From assembly GCF_001418655.1 (NCBI RefSeq), contig NZ_LIQZ01000146.1:1-64000 (forward strand): a stretch of DNA of 64,000 nt, read 5' to 3'. The position numbers and the translations under genes were made by a program. A model generated the notes under the pieces. The model did not search any database. It was not told the origin of the DNA and worked only from the letters and a program-made list of their open reading frames with translations. Shown here piece after piece: positions 19,236-30,903 of this stretch (position 1 is the first letter of the stretch; each line of letters opens with the position of its first letter). This DNA is from Streptomyces phaeochromogenes (GTDB lineage: Bacteria > Actinomycetota > Actinomycetes > Streptomycetales > Streptomycetaceae).

Positions 19236-19239
<4 letters not shown>
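18277..19239 (-). CDS. argB: Acetylglutamate kinase
   Basis: A 320-residue amino-acid kinase; motifs VIKFGGNAM and VVHGGGPQI mark the ATP and substrate sites. The start at 19239 overlaps the argJ stop by four bases. The C-terminal ~22 residues beyond the kinase fold are a low-complexity tail repeating EPHGQ ([20 protein letters not shown]), not part of the family core and probably a slipped-repeat extension. It catalyses the second, usually arginine-feedback-inhibited, step. Confidence 0.96.
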
Positions 19240-21466
<2,227 letters not shown>

Positions 21467-21540
21467 CTGGGGAGTGGGACGCCGGACAGGGCCCGCCATC
21501 TGCCGATGTCGTCGCGGAGCAGGTGCATAGGATCGTCGGC

Positions 21541-22305
21541 ATGGCGCTGCGACCTGTTCAGGTGAACATCAAGGCTCTCGACGGCCTGGCGGTCGGCAGG
21601 TTCTGGGCGGAGGCGCTCGGCTGGAGTGTTTTCAGCCCCGGCGTGACCACCTACGTCGGACCCGCCGGCGCACCGGACGGCGGACCCGACGGCGAACTCC
21701 TCTGGCCGCAACCGGTAGCCGTCTGTATCGACGTCGTGCCCGTCCCGGAACCCAAGACGGCGACGAAGAACCGTACGCACCTCGATCTCGCCACCACTTC
21801 CGCGGCCCATCAGACGGAGCTGGTCGCGCGCCTGAGGGCTCTCGGAGCGACGCCCGTCGATGTGGGGCAGCGAGACGTGCCGTGGACGGTCCTCGCCGAC
21901 CCCGAGGGCAACGAGTTCTGTGTGCTGGAGCCTCGGGAGATCTACCGGGACACCGGGCCGATCGCCGCGGTGGTGGTCGACTGCGTGGATCCGCGGGCCA
22001 TGGGCCGGTTCTGGGGCGAGGCGATGGACTGGACGGTGCACGAGGTGACCGACGATCACGCGTCGTTGCGCTCCGCCAAGAGTGGCGGCCCGTATCTCGA
22101 ATTCCTCCGCACCCCCGACGTGAAGACCGTGCCGGACCGCATTCATCTCGACCTGCTGCCGTACCCGGGTGACGACAAAGAGGCGGAGGTGGCCCGGCTG
22201 CGGGCCCTCGGCGCCACCGACCTCGACCTCGGCCAGGGCGACGTCCCGTGGACGTGCCTGACCGACCCGGAGGGCCACGAGTTCTGCGTCCTCGCCCTGC
22301 CCTGA
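21541..22305 (+). CDS. VOC (glyoxalase-like) protein with two domains
   Basis: A 254-residue protein made of two vicinal-oxygen-chelate domains, each ending in a similar motif (DPEGNEFCVLEP and DPEGHEFCVLAL) with metal-ligand Glu and conserved DVPWT. Many such actinobacterial pairs are resistance or catabolic enzymes, but no substrate can be assigned. The ATG at 21541 gives a family-like start; the frame extends upstream through the argC promoter region. It is divergent from argC. Confidence 0.85.
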   Translation: MALRPVQVNIKALDGLAVGRFWAEALGWSVFSPGVTTYVGPAGAPDGGPDGELLWPQPVAVCIDVVPVPEPKTATKNRTHLDLATTSAAHQTELVARLRALGATPVDVGQRDVPWTVLADPEGNEFCVLEPREIYRDTGPIAAVVVDCVDPRAMGRFWGEAMDWTVHEVTDDHASLRSAKSGGPYLEFLRTPDVKTVPDRIHLDLLPYPGDDKEAEVARLRALGATDLDLGQGDVPWTCLTDPEGHEFCVLALP

Positions 22306-22348
22306 CGCGGAGGCCTGACGCCACACCCCGGCACGCCTGAGCCCCCCG

Positions 22349-22936
22349 TCACCGCCCCTTCCGCGCCGCGTACGCCCTCGCGGCCCGTACCCGGTTGCCG
22401 CACTTCGTCGTGCACCAGCGGCGGGCCGCGTGGGAGCGCAGGAACCAGCGGGCGCAGCCCTGGGCCGCGCATTCCGTGAGCTGTTCGGCCTCGGCACCGG
22501 TGAGGAGCTCCGTGACGTCCTCGGCGAGGAGCGAGAGGGCGGCTGCGGCCGGGTTGCCGGTGTCGGGCTCGTCGGCGCGGCGCGGCCCGTCGGCCGTCCA
22601 GGCGAGCCGTGGAGTCGAAGGGGCCGCCCCCAGAGCGGAGTTGAGGGTGTCGAGACTCTCCCCGGGCGGTACGGCACCGGCGGCTCGCGCCTCGAACAGC
22701 GCGCGCGAGGCCTCCCGCAGCCCGAGGAGCCTGCCCGCCTGCCGCCCGTTCAGCGCCACCCGGTCCGGCAGCAGCTCGTGCCGTACGAGCCACAGGTGCG
22801 CGGCCTCGGTGCCGTCGAGCAGGTCGACCGGGCCGTGGCTCAGCGCAAAACGCGTGTTGACCAGGGTGAGCGAGACGAACCGCTCCTCGCCGGGGACGTG
22901 CAGGTGGTGCAGGTAATGAGGGGCCTCGTGATCCAC
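22349..22936 (-). CDS. CGNR zinc-finger (ABATE domain) regulator-like protein
   Basis: A 195-residue protein: an N-terminal ABATE domain (FVSLTLVNTRF, residues 1-130) and a C-terminal CGNR zinc finger (CAAQGCARWFL and CTTKCGNRVRAARAY). The family is predicted to bind nucleic acid and act as stress-related regulator. The GTG at 22936 is chosen by frame and lies 90 bases from the divergent desulfurase start, with repeats between them. Confidence 0.85.
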   Translation of the reverse strand: MDHEAPHYLHHLHVPGEERFVSLTLVNTRFALSHGPVDLLDGTEAAHLWLVRHELLPDRVALNGRQAGRLLGLREASRALFEARAAGAVPPGESLDTLNSALGAAPSTPRLAWTADGPRRADEPDTGNPAAAALSLLAEDVTELLTGAEAEQLTECAAQGCARWFLRSHAARRWCTTKCGNRVRAARAYAARKGR

Positions 22937-22957
22937 GCCCTCATGCTAACGCTTGCG

Positions 22958-23014
22958 ATTCTCCGTGAGAATGCCTAGCGTTCCTCACGCTGAACGACCA
23001 GAGAAACCGTGAGA
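22958..23014. promoter_or_regulatory. Candidate operator between CGNR gene and desulfurase
   Basis: ATTCTC-CGT-GAGAAT is a 15-bp palindrome (22958-22972). CCGTGAGA occurs twice (22963-22970, 23007-23014), and CTCACG (22984-22989) is its inverse. The grouping in a 90-base divergent gap suggests regulator binding. Confidence 0.45.
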
Positions 23015-23019
23015 GGTGA

Positions 23020-24258
<1,239 letters not shown>

Positions 24259-24271
24259 GCCGCCCGCCGGT

Positions 24272-26782
24272 TCACCCCTTCCCGATCCGCAGGAAGGTGA
24301 CCGAGTTCGCCGGGAAGGTGTACGTGAATCTGTCGGCCACTCCGGAGAACGTGGAGGTGACCGGCGTGACGGGCGCCTCCGTCTCGGTGTTCACGGCGTC
24401 GGGCGTGGCGGTCAGCGTGGTCACCGCGGCCTTCGGGCCGACCTTCGCGCCCCCGAGGTCGATCGCCGTACGGGCGTCCGCCGCCTGGGCGTTGACCACC
24501 TTGACGATCAGGTCACCGGTCCTCTTGTCCTTGGTGACCACCTGCCGGAACGGCTCGGCCGGCTTGTCGTCGGTGAAGCTGCCCCACTCCTTGCCGTCGA
24601 GGAGGAGGGTCACCTGCCGGCCGCGCACCTTGATGTCGATGTCGTAGGCGCGGCCCGTCTCGATGGACCCGGCCTTGGAGACGAGCGTCGACTTGCCGCC
24701 GTCCACGGCCTGTTCGACCGCGGACTGGGTGTTGTTCCAGCCGCCCAGGTTCCACCAGTAGTAGTTCCCGGTGTCCTTGACGCCGAAGGCGACGAGGAAG
24801 CCCTCCTTGCCGGACTTCTTGGTGGCCTTCACGTGCAGGTCGTAGTCGTGCCAGGCCGGGTCGCCCGCGGAGACCATGGTGTTCTCGGCCGCCACGTCGC
24901 TCTGCACGTACTGCCCGTCCTGGACGCTCCAGCTGCCGCCGCCCGTGTGCGTCCACTTGGACGCGTCACCGGAGAAGTCGTCGCTGAGCAGCGCCGTACC
25001 GTCCGCACCGGTCACCTTCACATCGTCGTACGCGGCGGTCGTCGCCCACGTCGACAGGCCGACCGCGCCCGTGATGGGCCCGCTCAGCGAGGGTGTGCCG
25101 GTCGCGGTCGAGGGCACGACCCGGTCGCCGACGTTGCGCATGAAGAGCTTCTGGACCTCGTAGTTGGCCGAGTTCCAGGAGGCGTGGTTGTTGAACCAGA
25201 TCAGGTCGGGCCGCCACTGCACGTAGTCCTCGTTGGCGAGCAGCGGGGCGTACGAGGCGAGCTTCACGATGTCCGCGTTGCGCTCCAGGCCGGTCATGAA
25301 CGCCGCTTCGGAGAGGGCGTTCTTGAAGGTGTTGCCCTGCGAGGCGTACTCGCCGAGGAAGACCTTCGGCCCCTTCCTGTCGTACGAGTCGTAGCGGTCG
25401 TTGTTCTGGAGGAACCACTGCGGGCTGTTGTAGTAGTGCTCGTCGACCATGTCGACGTTCGCTTCCCGGTTGAGCTTCCAGGCCGTGTCGAACGTCGAAC
25501 CGCTGTCGTCCGGGCCGGAGTTGGAGACGACGGTGATGTCCGGGTACTTCGCCTCGATGGCCGCGCGGAACTTCTTGAAACGCTCGAAGTACTCGTTCGG
25601 CAGGTTCTCCTCGTTGCCGACCGCGAGATGTGTGAGGTGGAAGGGCTTCGGGTGGCCCGCCTTCGCCCGCTTCCTGCCCCACTCGCTGGTCACGGGACCG
25701 TTGGCGTACTCGATGAGGTCCAGGGTGTCCTGGATGTGCCGCTGGAGGAGCGCCTCGTCGTCGACGGCCCTGTTCTGGCCGCAGCCGGTGACGAGCGCGG
25801 GCACCACGGGCAGCGGCATCGCTCCGATGTCCTCGGAGAACTGGAAGTACTCGTGGTAGCCGAGCCCGTAACTCTGGTTGTAGCCCCAGAAGTTGGCGTT
25901 CGTCGGACGCTGCTCGACGGGTCCGACGGTGTCCTTCCACTGGTACGAGCGCTTGCGCTCCCAGTTGGAGGCCTCGCTGTAGTCCTGCATGGAACCCGTG
26001 TTGACGAGGCAGCCGCCAGGGAAGCGGACGAAGGCGGGGTCCAGGGCGGCGATCTTCTGGGCGAGGTCCTTGCGCAGACCGTGACCCTTGTACGTGTCGC
26101 GCGGGATGAGCGAGATCATGTCGAGCGCGGCGGGGCTGGCGGCGGCCACGGTGAGCCGGCCGGTGGCGCTGGTGCGGGTGACGGTGAAGCGTGCCTTGTA
26201 CTTCGCCCAGCCGCCGCGGGCGGTGACGCGCCTGGCCTCGGCGAGTTCGCCGTCGGCGTCCTGGAGGGTGACCGTGAGGGCCGACCTTCCGTCCGCGCGG
26301 GCCCACACCGAGAAGTCGTAGACCTTGCCCTTCTCGACCGAAATACCGGTGTTGTAGCCGGAGTTGGTGACGGACGAGCCGCCGTCCAGAGCGAGGTACG
26401 TGCGGTTGCGGGCGTTCAGTCGGCCGTCGTCGTCCGCGGTCTTCGCGGTACCGGTGGTCGCCCAGGAGGTCAGCGACGTGTACGAGCCGTTGTCGGCCTT
26501 CGAGTACTCGAAGGACCGGTTCTGCACGAGCTCCGCGTACAGACCGCCGTCCGCGGCCCGGTTGATGTCCTCGAAGAAGACGCCGTACATCGTGTCGTCG
26601 ATCTTCGCGCCCGCGGTCCTCGGGTCGACGGTGATCGCGTAGTCGGTGATGTCCTCGGCGGTGACGTCCTCGGCAGTGGTGCCCTCGGCGGCGGCGTTCA
26701 CCGGGGCCGGTACGAGGAAGGACGCGGCCAGCAGTGCGGTGGCGGTGAGGGAGAGTCTCCAGCGGGTGCGGGTGCGTGACAT
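24272..26782 (-). CDS. Secreted GH51 alpha-L-arabinofuranosidase-like enzyme
   Basis: 836 residues with a Sec signal peptide (1-32), a CBM4/9-like carbohydrate-binding region (about 80-225), and a GH51 catalytic barrel with acid/base Glu391 (LAVGNEENLP) and nucleophile Glu478 (VFLGEYASQG). A jelly-roll/LamG-like module (about 610-735, starting LLSDDFSGDASKW) is inserted before the C-terminal beta domain. It should cleave arabinofuranosyl side chains from plant polysaccharides outside the cell. GGAGG lies 4 bases before the ATG. Confidence 0.92.
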   Translation of the reverse strand: MSRTRTRWRLSLTATALLAASFLVPAPVNAAAEGTTAEDVTAEDITDYAITVDPRTAGAKIDDTMYGVFFEDINRAADGGLYAELVQNRSFEYSKADNGSYTSLTSWATTGTAKTADDDGRLNARNRTYLALDGGSSVTNSGYNTGISVEKGKVYDFSVWARADGRSALTVTLQDADGELAEARRVTARGGWAKYKARFTVTRTSATGRLTVAAASPAALDMISLIPRDTYKGHGLRKDLAQKIAALDPAFVRFPGGCLVNTGSMQDYSEASNWERKRSYQWKDTVGPVEQRPTNANFWGYNQSYGLGYHEYFQFSEDIGAMPLPVVPALVTGCGQNRAVDDEALLQRHIQDTLDLIEYANGPVTSEWGRKRAKAGHPKPFHLTHLAVGNEENLPNEYFERFKKFRAAIEAKYPDITVVSNSGPDDSGSTFDTAWKLNREANVDMVDEHYYNSPQWFLQNNDRYDSYDRKGPKVFLGEYASQGNTFKNALSEAAFMTGLERNADIVKLASYAPLLANEDYVQWRPDLIWFNNHASWNSANYEVQKLFMRNVGDRVVPSTATGTPSLSGPITGAVGLSTWATTAAYDDVKVTGADGTALLSDDFSGDASKWTHTGGGSWSVQDGQYVQSDVAAENTMVSAGDPAWHDYDLHVKATKKSGKEGFLVAFGVKDTGNYYWWNLGGWNNTQSAVEQAVDGGKSTLVSKAGSIETGRAYDIDIKVRGRQVTLLLDGKEWGSFTDDKPAEPFRQVVTKDKRTGDLIVKVVNAQAADARTAIDLGGAKVGPKAAVTTLTATPDAVNTETEAPVTPVTSTFSGVADRFTYTFPANSVTFLRIGKG

Positions 26783-26834
26783 GGATCCTCCGCGGCTCTA
26801 GAGGGGGTCAGCAAGCGAGGTCAGTAAACGGAGT

Positions 26835-26873
26835 CCGTTCGAGATATCGGACGCTGATCAATACTTCGAACGG
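26835..26873. promoter_or_regulatory. Inverted repeat upstream of GH51 gene
   Basis: CCGTTCGA (26835-26842) and TCGAACGG (26866-26873) form an 8-bp perfect inverted repeat 50-90 bases upstream of the GH51 start and between it and the divergent DUF6314 gene. A sugar-responsive (LacI-like) operator is plausible but unproven. Confidence 0.4.
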
Positions 26874-26938
26874 CAAGATAGGTAGAGGGCAGGAGCACGT
26901 CAATGGGTTGCACAGGAGAGGCCGGGGAGGCGGAGGGG

Positions 26939-27457
26939 ATGTCCGAATACTGGCCGGTGACCGATGTGTTGGCGTATCTGGCGGGCGGCTGGCACGTGGA
27001 GCGTTCGGTGCGGGATCTCGCGAGCGGGGCCCGGGGTTCGTTCGGCGGGGCGACGGTGTTCGAGCCGCTCGACGACGAGAAGGGGCTGCTCCACCACGAG
27101 TCCGGCACCTTCGTGTGGCAGGACGTGGCCCGCCCAGCCGAGCGCACCCTGCGGTTCCTGGCGGACGAGGACGGAGCCGGCCGGGCGGACGTACGGTTCG
27201 CGGACGGCCGCCCCTTCCACGACCTGGACCTGACCTCCGGGCACCACGTCACCGACCATCCGTGCGCGGCCGACCTCTACCGGGGCGAGTTCACCGTCCA
27301 CGACGCGGACCACTGGCGGACGGTGTGGCGGGTGGGCGGCCCCGCCAAGGACCTACTCCTCACCACGGACTACACGCGGGCCTCGGAGCGAGGGCCCGCG
27401 CACGATTCCGAACGGAAGCCGCAGCACGCCTCCGAGCGGAATTCCGGGCAGGGCTAG
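26939..27457 (+). CDS. DUF6314 family protein
   Basis: A 172-residue soluble protein with a lipocalin-like pattern (YLAGGWHVERSVRDL and HHESGTFVWQDV), matching DUF6314. The ATG at 26939 follows GGAGGCGGAGGGG. The C-terminal ~20 residues (ASERGPAHDSERKPQHASER) are low complexity. Its stop codon overlaps that of the convergent next gene in the tetramer CTAG. Confidence 0.75.
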   Translation: MSEYWPVTDVLAYLAGGWHVERSVRDLASGARGSFGGATVFEPLDDEKGLLHHESGTFVWQDVARPAERTLRFLADEDGAGRADVRFADGRPFHDLDLTSGHHVTDHPCAADLYRGEFTVHDADHWRTVWRVGGPAKDLLLTTDYTRASERGPAHDSERKPQHASERNSGQG

Positions 27458-28038
27458 AGGCGCTCGGACTGCGCCTCGAAGCGAAGGTTCCAGCGCCCGG
27501 CCCGGCCGGTGAGCGTGGCCGTCGACAAGGGCCGGACGTCGAGGTTCCAGTACGCCGACGGGTGCGCCTTCAGGGAGTAGACGAGCGCGGCCCGTACGAC
27601 GGCGGGCTCGGCCACGGCGACGATGCGGCCCCCGTCGTCGGCGGGGCGGGTGTCGAGCCAACCGCCCACCCGCTGGATGAACTCCACCAGGGACTCTCCG
27701 CCGTGCGCGGCGGAGTACGGGTCGGCGAGCCAGGCGTCCACGGCCTCGGGTTCGCGGGCCATCGCCTCGCCGAGCGTCAGCCCGCGCCAGCGCCCCATGT
27801 CGCAGTCCCGCAAGGCGGGCTGGGCCAGCGGCGCGAGGCCAAGGGCGTCACCGGTGGCCCGGCTGCGCGGAGTCGGCGAGCAGTACCGCAGCTCGGCCAC
27901 CGCCAACGGCACCAGCATGTGCGCGACGCGTTGCACCTCGCCCCAGCCCGCCTGGTCCAGCGGCCGGTCGTCGTCGAAACGCTCGGCGAGCAGCGAGGAA
28001 CTGCGGGCGGCGGCGACCAGCGTGACCCGAACATGCAT
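27454..28038 (-). CDS. Histidine-phosphatase-fold protein lacking catalytic His (probable pseudoenzyme)
   Basis: A 194-residue protein of the phosphoglycerate-mutase-like fold: CDMGRWRGLTLGEA, AHGGESLVEFIQRV and PSAYWNLDVRPLS align with SixA/CobC-like proteins. Where the family has LVRHGET the sequence reads LVAAARSSS, and the second histidine region (SHGGVIR) reads AEPAVVRAA. The catalytic histidines are therefore absent. The fold and spacing are otherwise kept, so I infer a binding or regulatory role rather than decay. Confidence 0.8.
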   Translation of the reverse strand: MHVRVTLVAAARSSSLLAERFDDDRPLDQAGWGEVQRVAHMLVPLAVAELRYCSPTPRSRATGDALGLAPLAQPALRDCDMGRWRGLTLGEAMAREPEAVDAWLADPYSAAHGGESLVEFIQRVGGWLDTRPADDGGRIVAVAEPAVVRAALVYSLKAHPSAYWNLDVRPLSTATLTGRAGRWNLRFEAQSERL

Positions 28039-28145
28039 GCGGCGATCGTGGAGCGCGGGACTCCGCAGGTCAAGAGGTGATCGGCAGCACTCACGGAATG
28101 CTCACGGACGGTTGATCGTCGAGGACCCGGTGCCATCGAATCGCC

Positions 28146-28184
28146 GGGCCTGAGCCGGGTTTGAGCCGGGCCCGGCTCAGGCCC
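28146..28184 (-). terminator. Perfect 14-bp hairpin terminator of MocR gene
   Basis: GGGCCTGAGCCGGG (28146-28159) pairs perfectly with CCCGGCTCAGGCCC (28171-28184) across an 11-base loop. The 182-base gap around it is rich in GAGCCGGG/CAGGCC repeats and holds no gene. Confidence 0.7.
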
Positions 28185-28220
28185 GGTTCCGGCCTGGGTG
28201 AGGCCTGTTTCAGGTCAGGC

Positions 28221-29660
28221 TCAGGCCCGGAGCACCTCGTCACAGGCCGCCCGCAGTCTCCGTACGCCCTCTGTGATCTCCGTCGTCCCCGCGACCGCCG
28301 CGAAGCTCAGCCGGAGGTGTGCGGCCGGAGGTTCGGCGCTGAAGTAGGGGCGGCCGGGGGTGACGGCGACGCCCGAGCGGAGCGCGGCGGTGAACAGGGC
28401 CTGTTCGTCCGTGCCGTCGGGGAGGCGGAGCCACAGGTGGTAGCCGCCGGACGGGATGTGCGGCAGGGCGAGTTCGGGGAGGTTCAGCCTGAGTGCGGCG
28501 GTCATCGTGTCGCGACGGTTCCTCAGCTCGGTCGACACGGCACGCAGATGCCGTGGCCAGGCGGGCGAACCGACGAGTTCGAGGGCCGCCTCCTGGAGCG
28601 GGCGCGGCACGAAGAAGGTGTCGACGACCTGGATCGCCCGCAGCCGTTCCAGTACGGGACCGCGGGCGGCCAGCGCGCTCACCCGGAAGCTCGGCGAGGT
28701 CGCCTTGGTGAGGGAGCAGACGTGCACGACGACTCCGTCGGGGTCCTCCGAGGCCAGCGGACGCGGCAGCGGCCCGGAGTCCTCGTGCACGAGTCGGCGT
28801 ACGAAGTCGTCCTCGACGACGAACGCGCCCGCGTCGCGTGCGATCCGCAGGACCTCGCCGCGTCGCTCGGGGGCGAGCACCGCGCCGGTCGGGTTCTGGA
28901 AGAGCGGCTGGCAGACGAAGACGCGGGCGCCGGTCGCCCGCAGGGCGTCGGCGAGCAGCGCCGGTTTCACCCCGTCCCGGTCCACGGGCACCGGCACGGG
29001 TCTGAGGCCGGCGGCGCGGGCGATCGCCAGCATGCCGGGGTAGGTGGGCGATTCGACGAGGACCGGAGCGCCGGGCGGGGCGAGCGCGCGCAGCGCGGTG
29101 GTCAGCCCGGACTGGCCGCCCGCCGTGATGAGCACCTCGGCGGCGGTGACGGCACCGCCGATGCCCCGCGCGAACCACTCGCGCAGCTCCGGCAGCCCGT
29201 CCACGGGCGGGCGGCCCCAGGCACCGGGGCGGCGGCCGGCCCGGGACAGGGCGGCGGCCATCGCCCGCTCGGGCTGGAGCGAGGGGTGCAGATAGCCACC
29301 GTTGAACTCGACGACTCCCGGCGGCGGGGCGGCGAGCGTGGCGACCACGGCAGAGGCGTCCACCGTGCGCGGTACGAGTTCGGCGGCGGAGTCCGCGCTC
29401 AGGGCGACCTCCTGCCAGGAGGTGTCCCCCACGGCCGCCCCGGCATCGCGCGGCGCGGCCCGGAACGCCCCGGCTCCGGGCCGAGTGACCACGAGCCCCT
29501 CGGCGGCCAGCTGGGCCAGCGCCCGGGACACGGTCACGGGGCTCACCCGGAACCGCTCGACGAGGGCCCGGCTCGACGGCAGCTTTCCACCTGGAGAGTA
29601 GCGGTTCAGCTCACTCCTCAGCTGATTCGCCAGATCACCGACACTGCTACGCTCTTGCAT
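28221..29660 (-). CDS. MocR-type GntR/aminotransferase transcriptional regulator
   Basis: 479 residues: an N-terminal GntR winged helix (KLPSSRALVERF, VSPVTVSRALAQL) fused to a class I aminotransferase domain (EDDFVRRL, with the PLP Lys region CSLTKATSPSFRVS). MocR regulators bind PLP or amino-acid adducts as effectors. The ATG at 29660 shares bases with the ATG of the divergent EamA gene, which strongly suggests it regulates that transporter. Confidence 0.9.
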   Translation of the reverse strand: MQERSSVGDLANQLRSELNRYSPGGKLPSSRALVERFRVSPVTVSRALAQLAAEGLVVTRPGAGAFRAAPRDAGAAVGDTSWQEVALSADSAAELVPRTVDASAVVATLAAPPPGVVEFNGGYLHPSLQPERAMAAALSRAGRRPGAWGRPPVDGLPELREWFARGIGGAVTAAEVLITAGGQSGLTTALRALAPPGAPVLVESPTYPGMLAIARAAGLRPVPVPVDRDGVKPALLADALRATGARVFVCQPLFQNPTGAVLAPERRGEVLRIARDAGAFVVEDDFVRRLVHEDSGPLPRPLASEDPDGVVVHVCSLTKATSPSFRVSALAARGPVLERLRAIQVVDTFFVPRPLQEAALELVGSPAWPRHLRAVSTELRNRRDTMTAALRLNLPELALPHIPSGGYHLWLRLPDGTDEQALFTAALRSGVAVTPGRPYFSAEPPAAHLRLSFAAVAGTTEITEGVRRLRAACDEVLRA

Positions 29661-29666
29661 GAGAGC
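29651..29666. promoter_or_regulatory. Inverted repeat over shared divergent start codons
   Basis: GCTCT-TGCATG-AGAGC is centred on the overlapping divergent ATGs in CATG (29658-29661). Additional GATAGCG direct repeats (29672, 29693) lie within the EamA gene start. It may be the MocR operator. Confidence 0.4.
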
Positions 29667-30606
29667 ACAGGATAGCGCTACTGCGCAGACCGCGATAGCG
29701 GTTCCCGTCGCCCCCGGATCCGGTCGGCCCGCCACGGGCCGGGGCTCCGCCGCGAGGGCCGGCACGCTCCAGGCCGCCCTCGGTGTCACGGCGTTCTCGC
29801 TCACCTTCCCGGCCACCGCCTGGGGTCTTGAGGGATTCGGCCCCTGGTCGCTCGTCGCCGTACGGACCGTCCTGGCGGCCGTCATCGCGGGCGGCTGCCT
29901 GCTCGCCCTGCGGGTACCGCTCCCCGGCCGCCATCACTGGGTGGGCCTGGCCGTCGTCGCCGCCGGAGTCGTGCTCGGCTTCCCGCTGCTGACGACCCTC
30001 GCTCTGCAGACGTCGACCACCGCGCACGCCGCGGTCGTGGTCGGACTGCTCCCCCTGACGACGGCCCTGTTCTCGGCCCTGCGCGTCGGCACCCGCCCCT
30101 CGCGCACCTTCTGGGTCGCGGCGTTCGCGGGCGCGGCCGTGGTGATCGTGTTCACCGTGCAGCAGAGCGGCGGCGCGCTGACCAGTGCGGACGCCTATCT
30201 CTTCGGGGCCCTGCTGGTCTGCGCCGCGGGATACACGGAGGGCGGCCGACTGGCCCGCGTCATGCCGGGCTGGCAGGTCATCGGCTGGGCACTGGTCCTG
30301 TGTCTGCCCGTGACGGTGCCGGTGGCCGTGACCGCGCTGTCGTACGAGCCCGTCCAGCTGACCGCGCACAGCGTGACCGGGCTGCTGTGGGTCGCGGCGG
30401 GCTCCCAGTTCGTCGGTCTGGTCGTCTGGTACCGCGGCATGGCGGCGATCGGCATCCCGAAGGCCAGCCAGTTGCAGTTGGCCCAGCCGCTGCTCACACT
30501 GGTGTGGTCGGTGCTGCTCCTGGGCGAGCACCTGACACCGGCCGCACCGCTGACGGCCGCGGCCGTGCTCGTCTGCATCGCCGTCACCCAACGGGCCCGG
30601 GGTTGA
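29659..30606 (+). CDS. EamA/DMT superfamily transporter
   Basis: A 315-residue membrane protein with about ten helices in two EamA repeats, after a 35-residue Ser/Ala/Gly-rich cytoplasmic N-terminus. Motifs include GFPLLTTLALQTSTTAHAAV and the C-terminal QPLLTLVWSVLLLGEHL. Drug/metabolite exporters of this type often pair with MocR regulators. No 5' leader is possible without overlapping the regulator, so the mRNA is probably leaderless. Confidence 0.9.
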   Translation: MRAQDSATAQTAIAVPVAPGSGRPATGRGSAARAGTLQAALGVTAFSLTFPATAWGLEGFGPWSLVAVRTVLAAVIAGGCLLALRVPLPGRHHWVGLAVVAAGVVLGFPLLTTLALQTSTTAHAAVVVGLLPLTTALFSALRVGTRPSRTFWVAAFAGAAVVIVFTVQQSGGALTSADAYLFGALLVCAAGYTEGGRLARVMPGWQVIGWALVLCLPVTVPVAVTALSYEPVQLTAHSVTGLLWVAAGSQFVGLVVWYRGMAAIGIPKASQLQLAQPLLTLVWSVLLLGEHLTPAAPLTAAAVLVCIAVTQRARG

Positions 30607-30699
30607 CCGGCCCGTACGAGCCGGTACCAACCGGTGTCACCCGCCGTAGACTTACGGCCACCAACCGCTACTCCCGTGCGGAACTAGGAGGCCCTACAG

Positions 30700-30903
30700 A
30701 TGCAAGCAACCGTAGGCGACCATCTGCTGGTGCACGGCAGGATCGTCGGGCAGCACGACAAGGTCGCGGAAGTCATCGAGGTACTCGGGCAGAAGGGCAG
30801 CCCTCCTTACCGGGTCCGCTTCGAGGACGGCCACGAGACCCTGATGTCACCCGGCCCCGACTGCGTGGTCCAGCATCACGACGACACCGCCACCAACCAC
30901 TAG
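30700..30903 (+). CDS. DUF1918 domain protein
   Basis: A 67-residue small protein; the SH3-like DUF1918 signature VGDHLLVHGRIVGQHDK and PYRVRFEDGHETL is complete. An AGGAGG site lies about 8 bases before the ATG. Function unknown; the family is common in actinomycetes. Its TAG overlaps the convergent stop in CTAG. Confidence 0.9.
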   Translation: MQATVGDHLLVHGRIVGQHDKVAEVIEVLGQKGSPPYRVRFEDGHETLMSPGPDCVVQHHDDTATNH

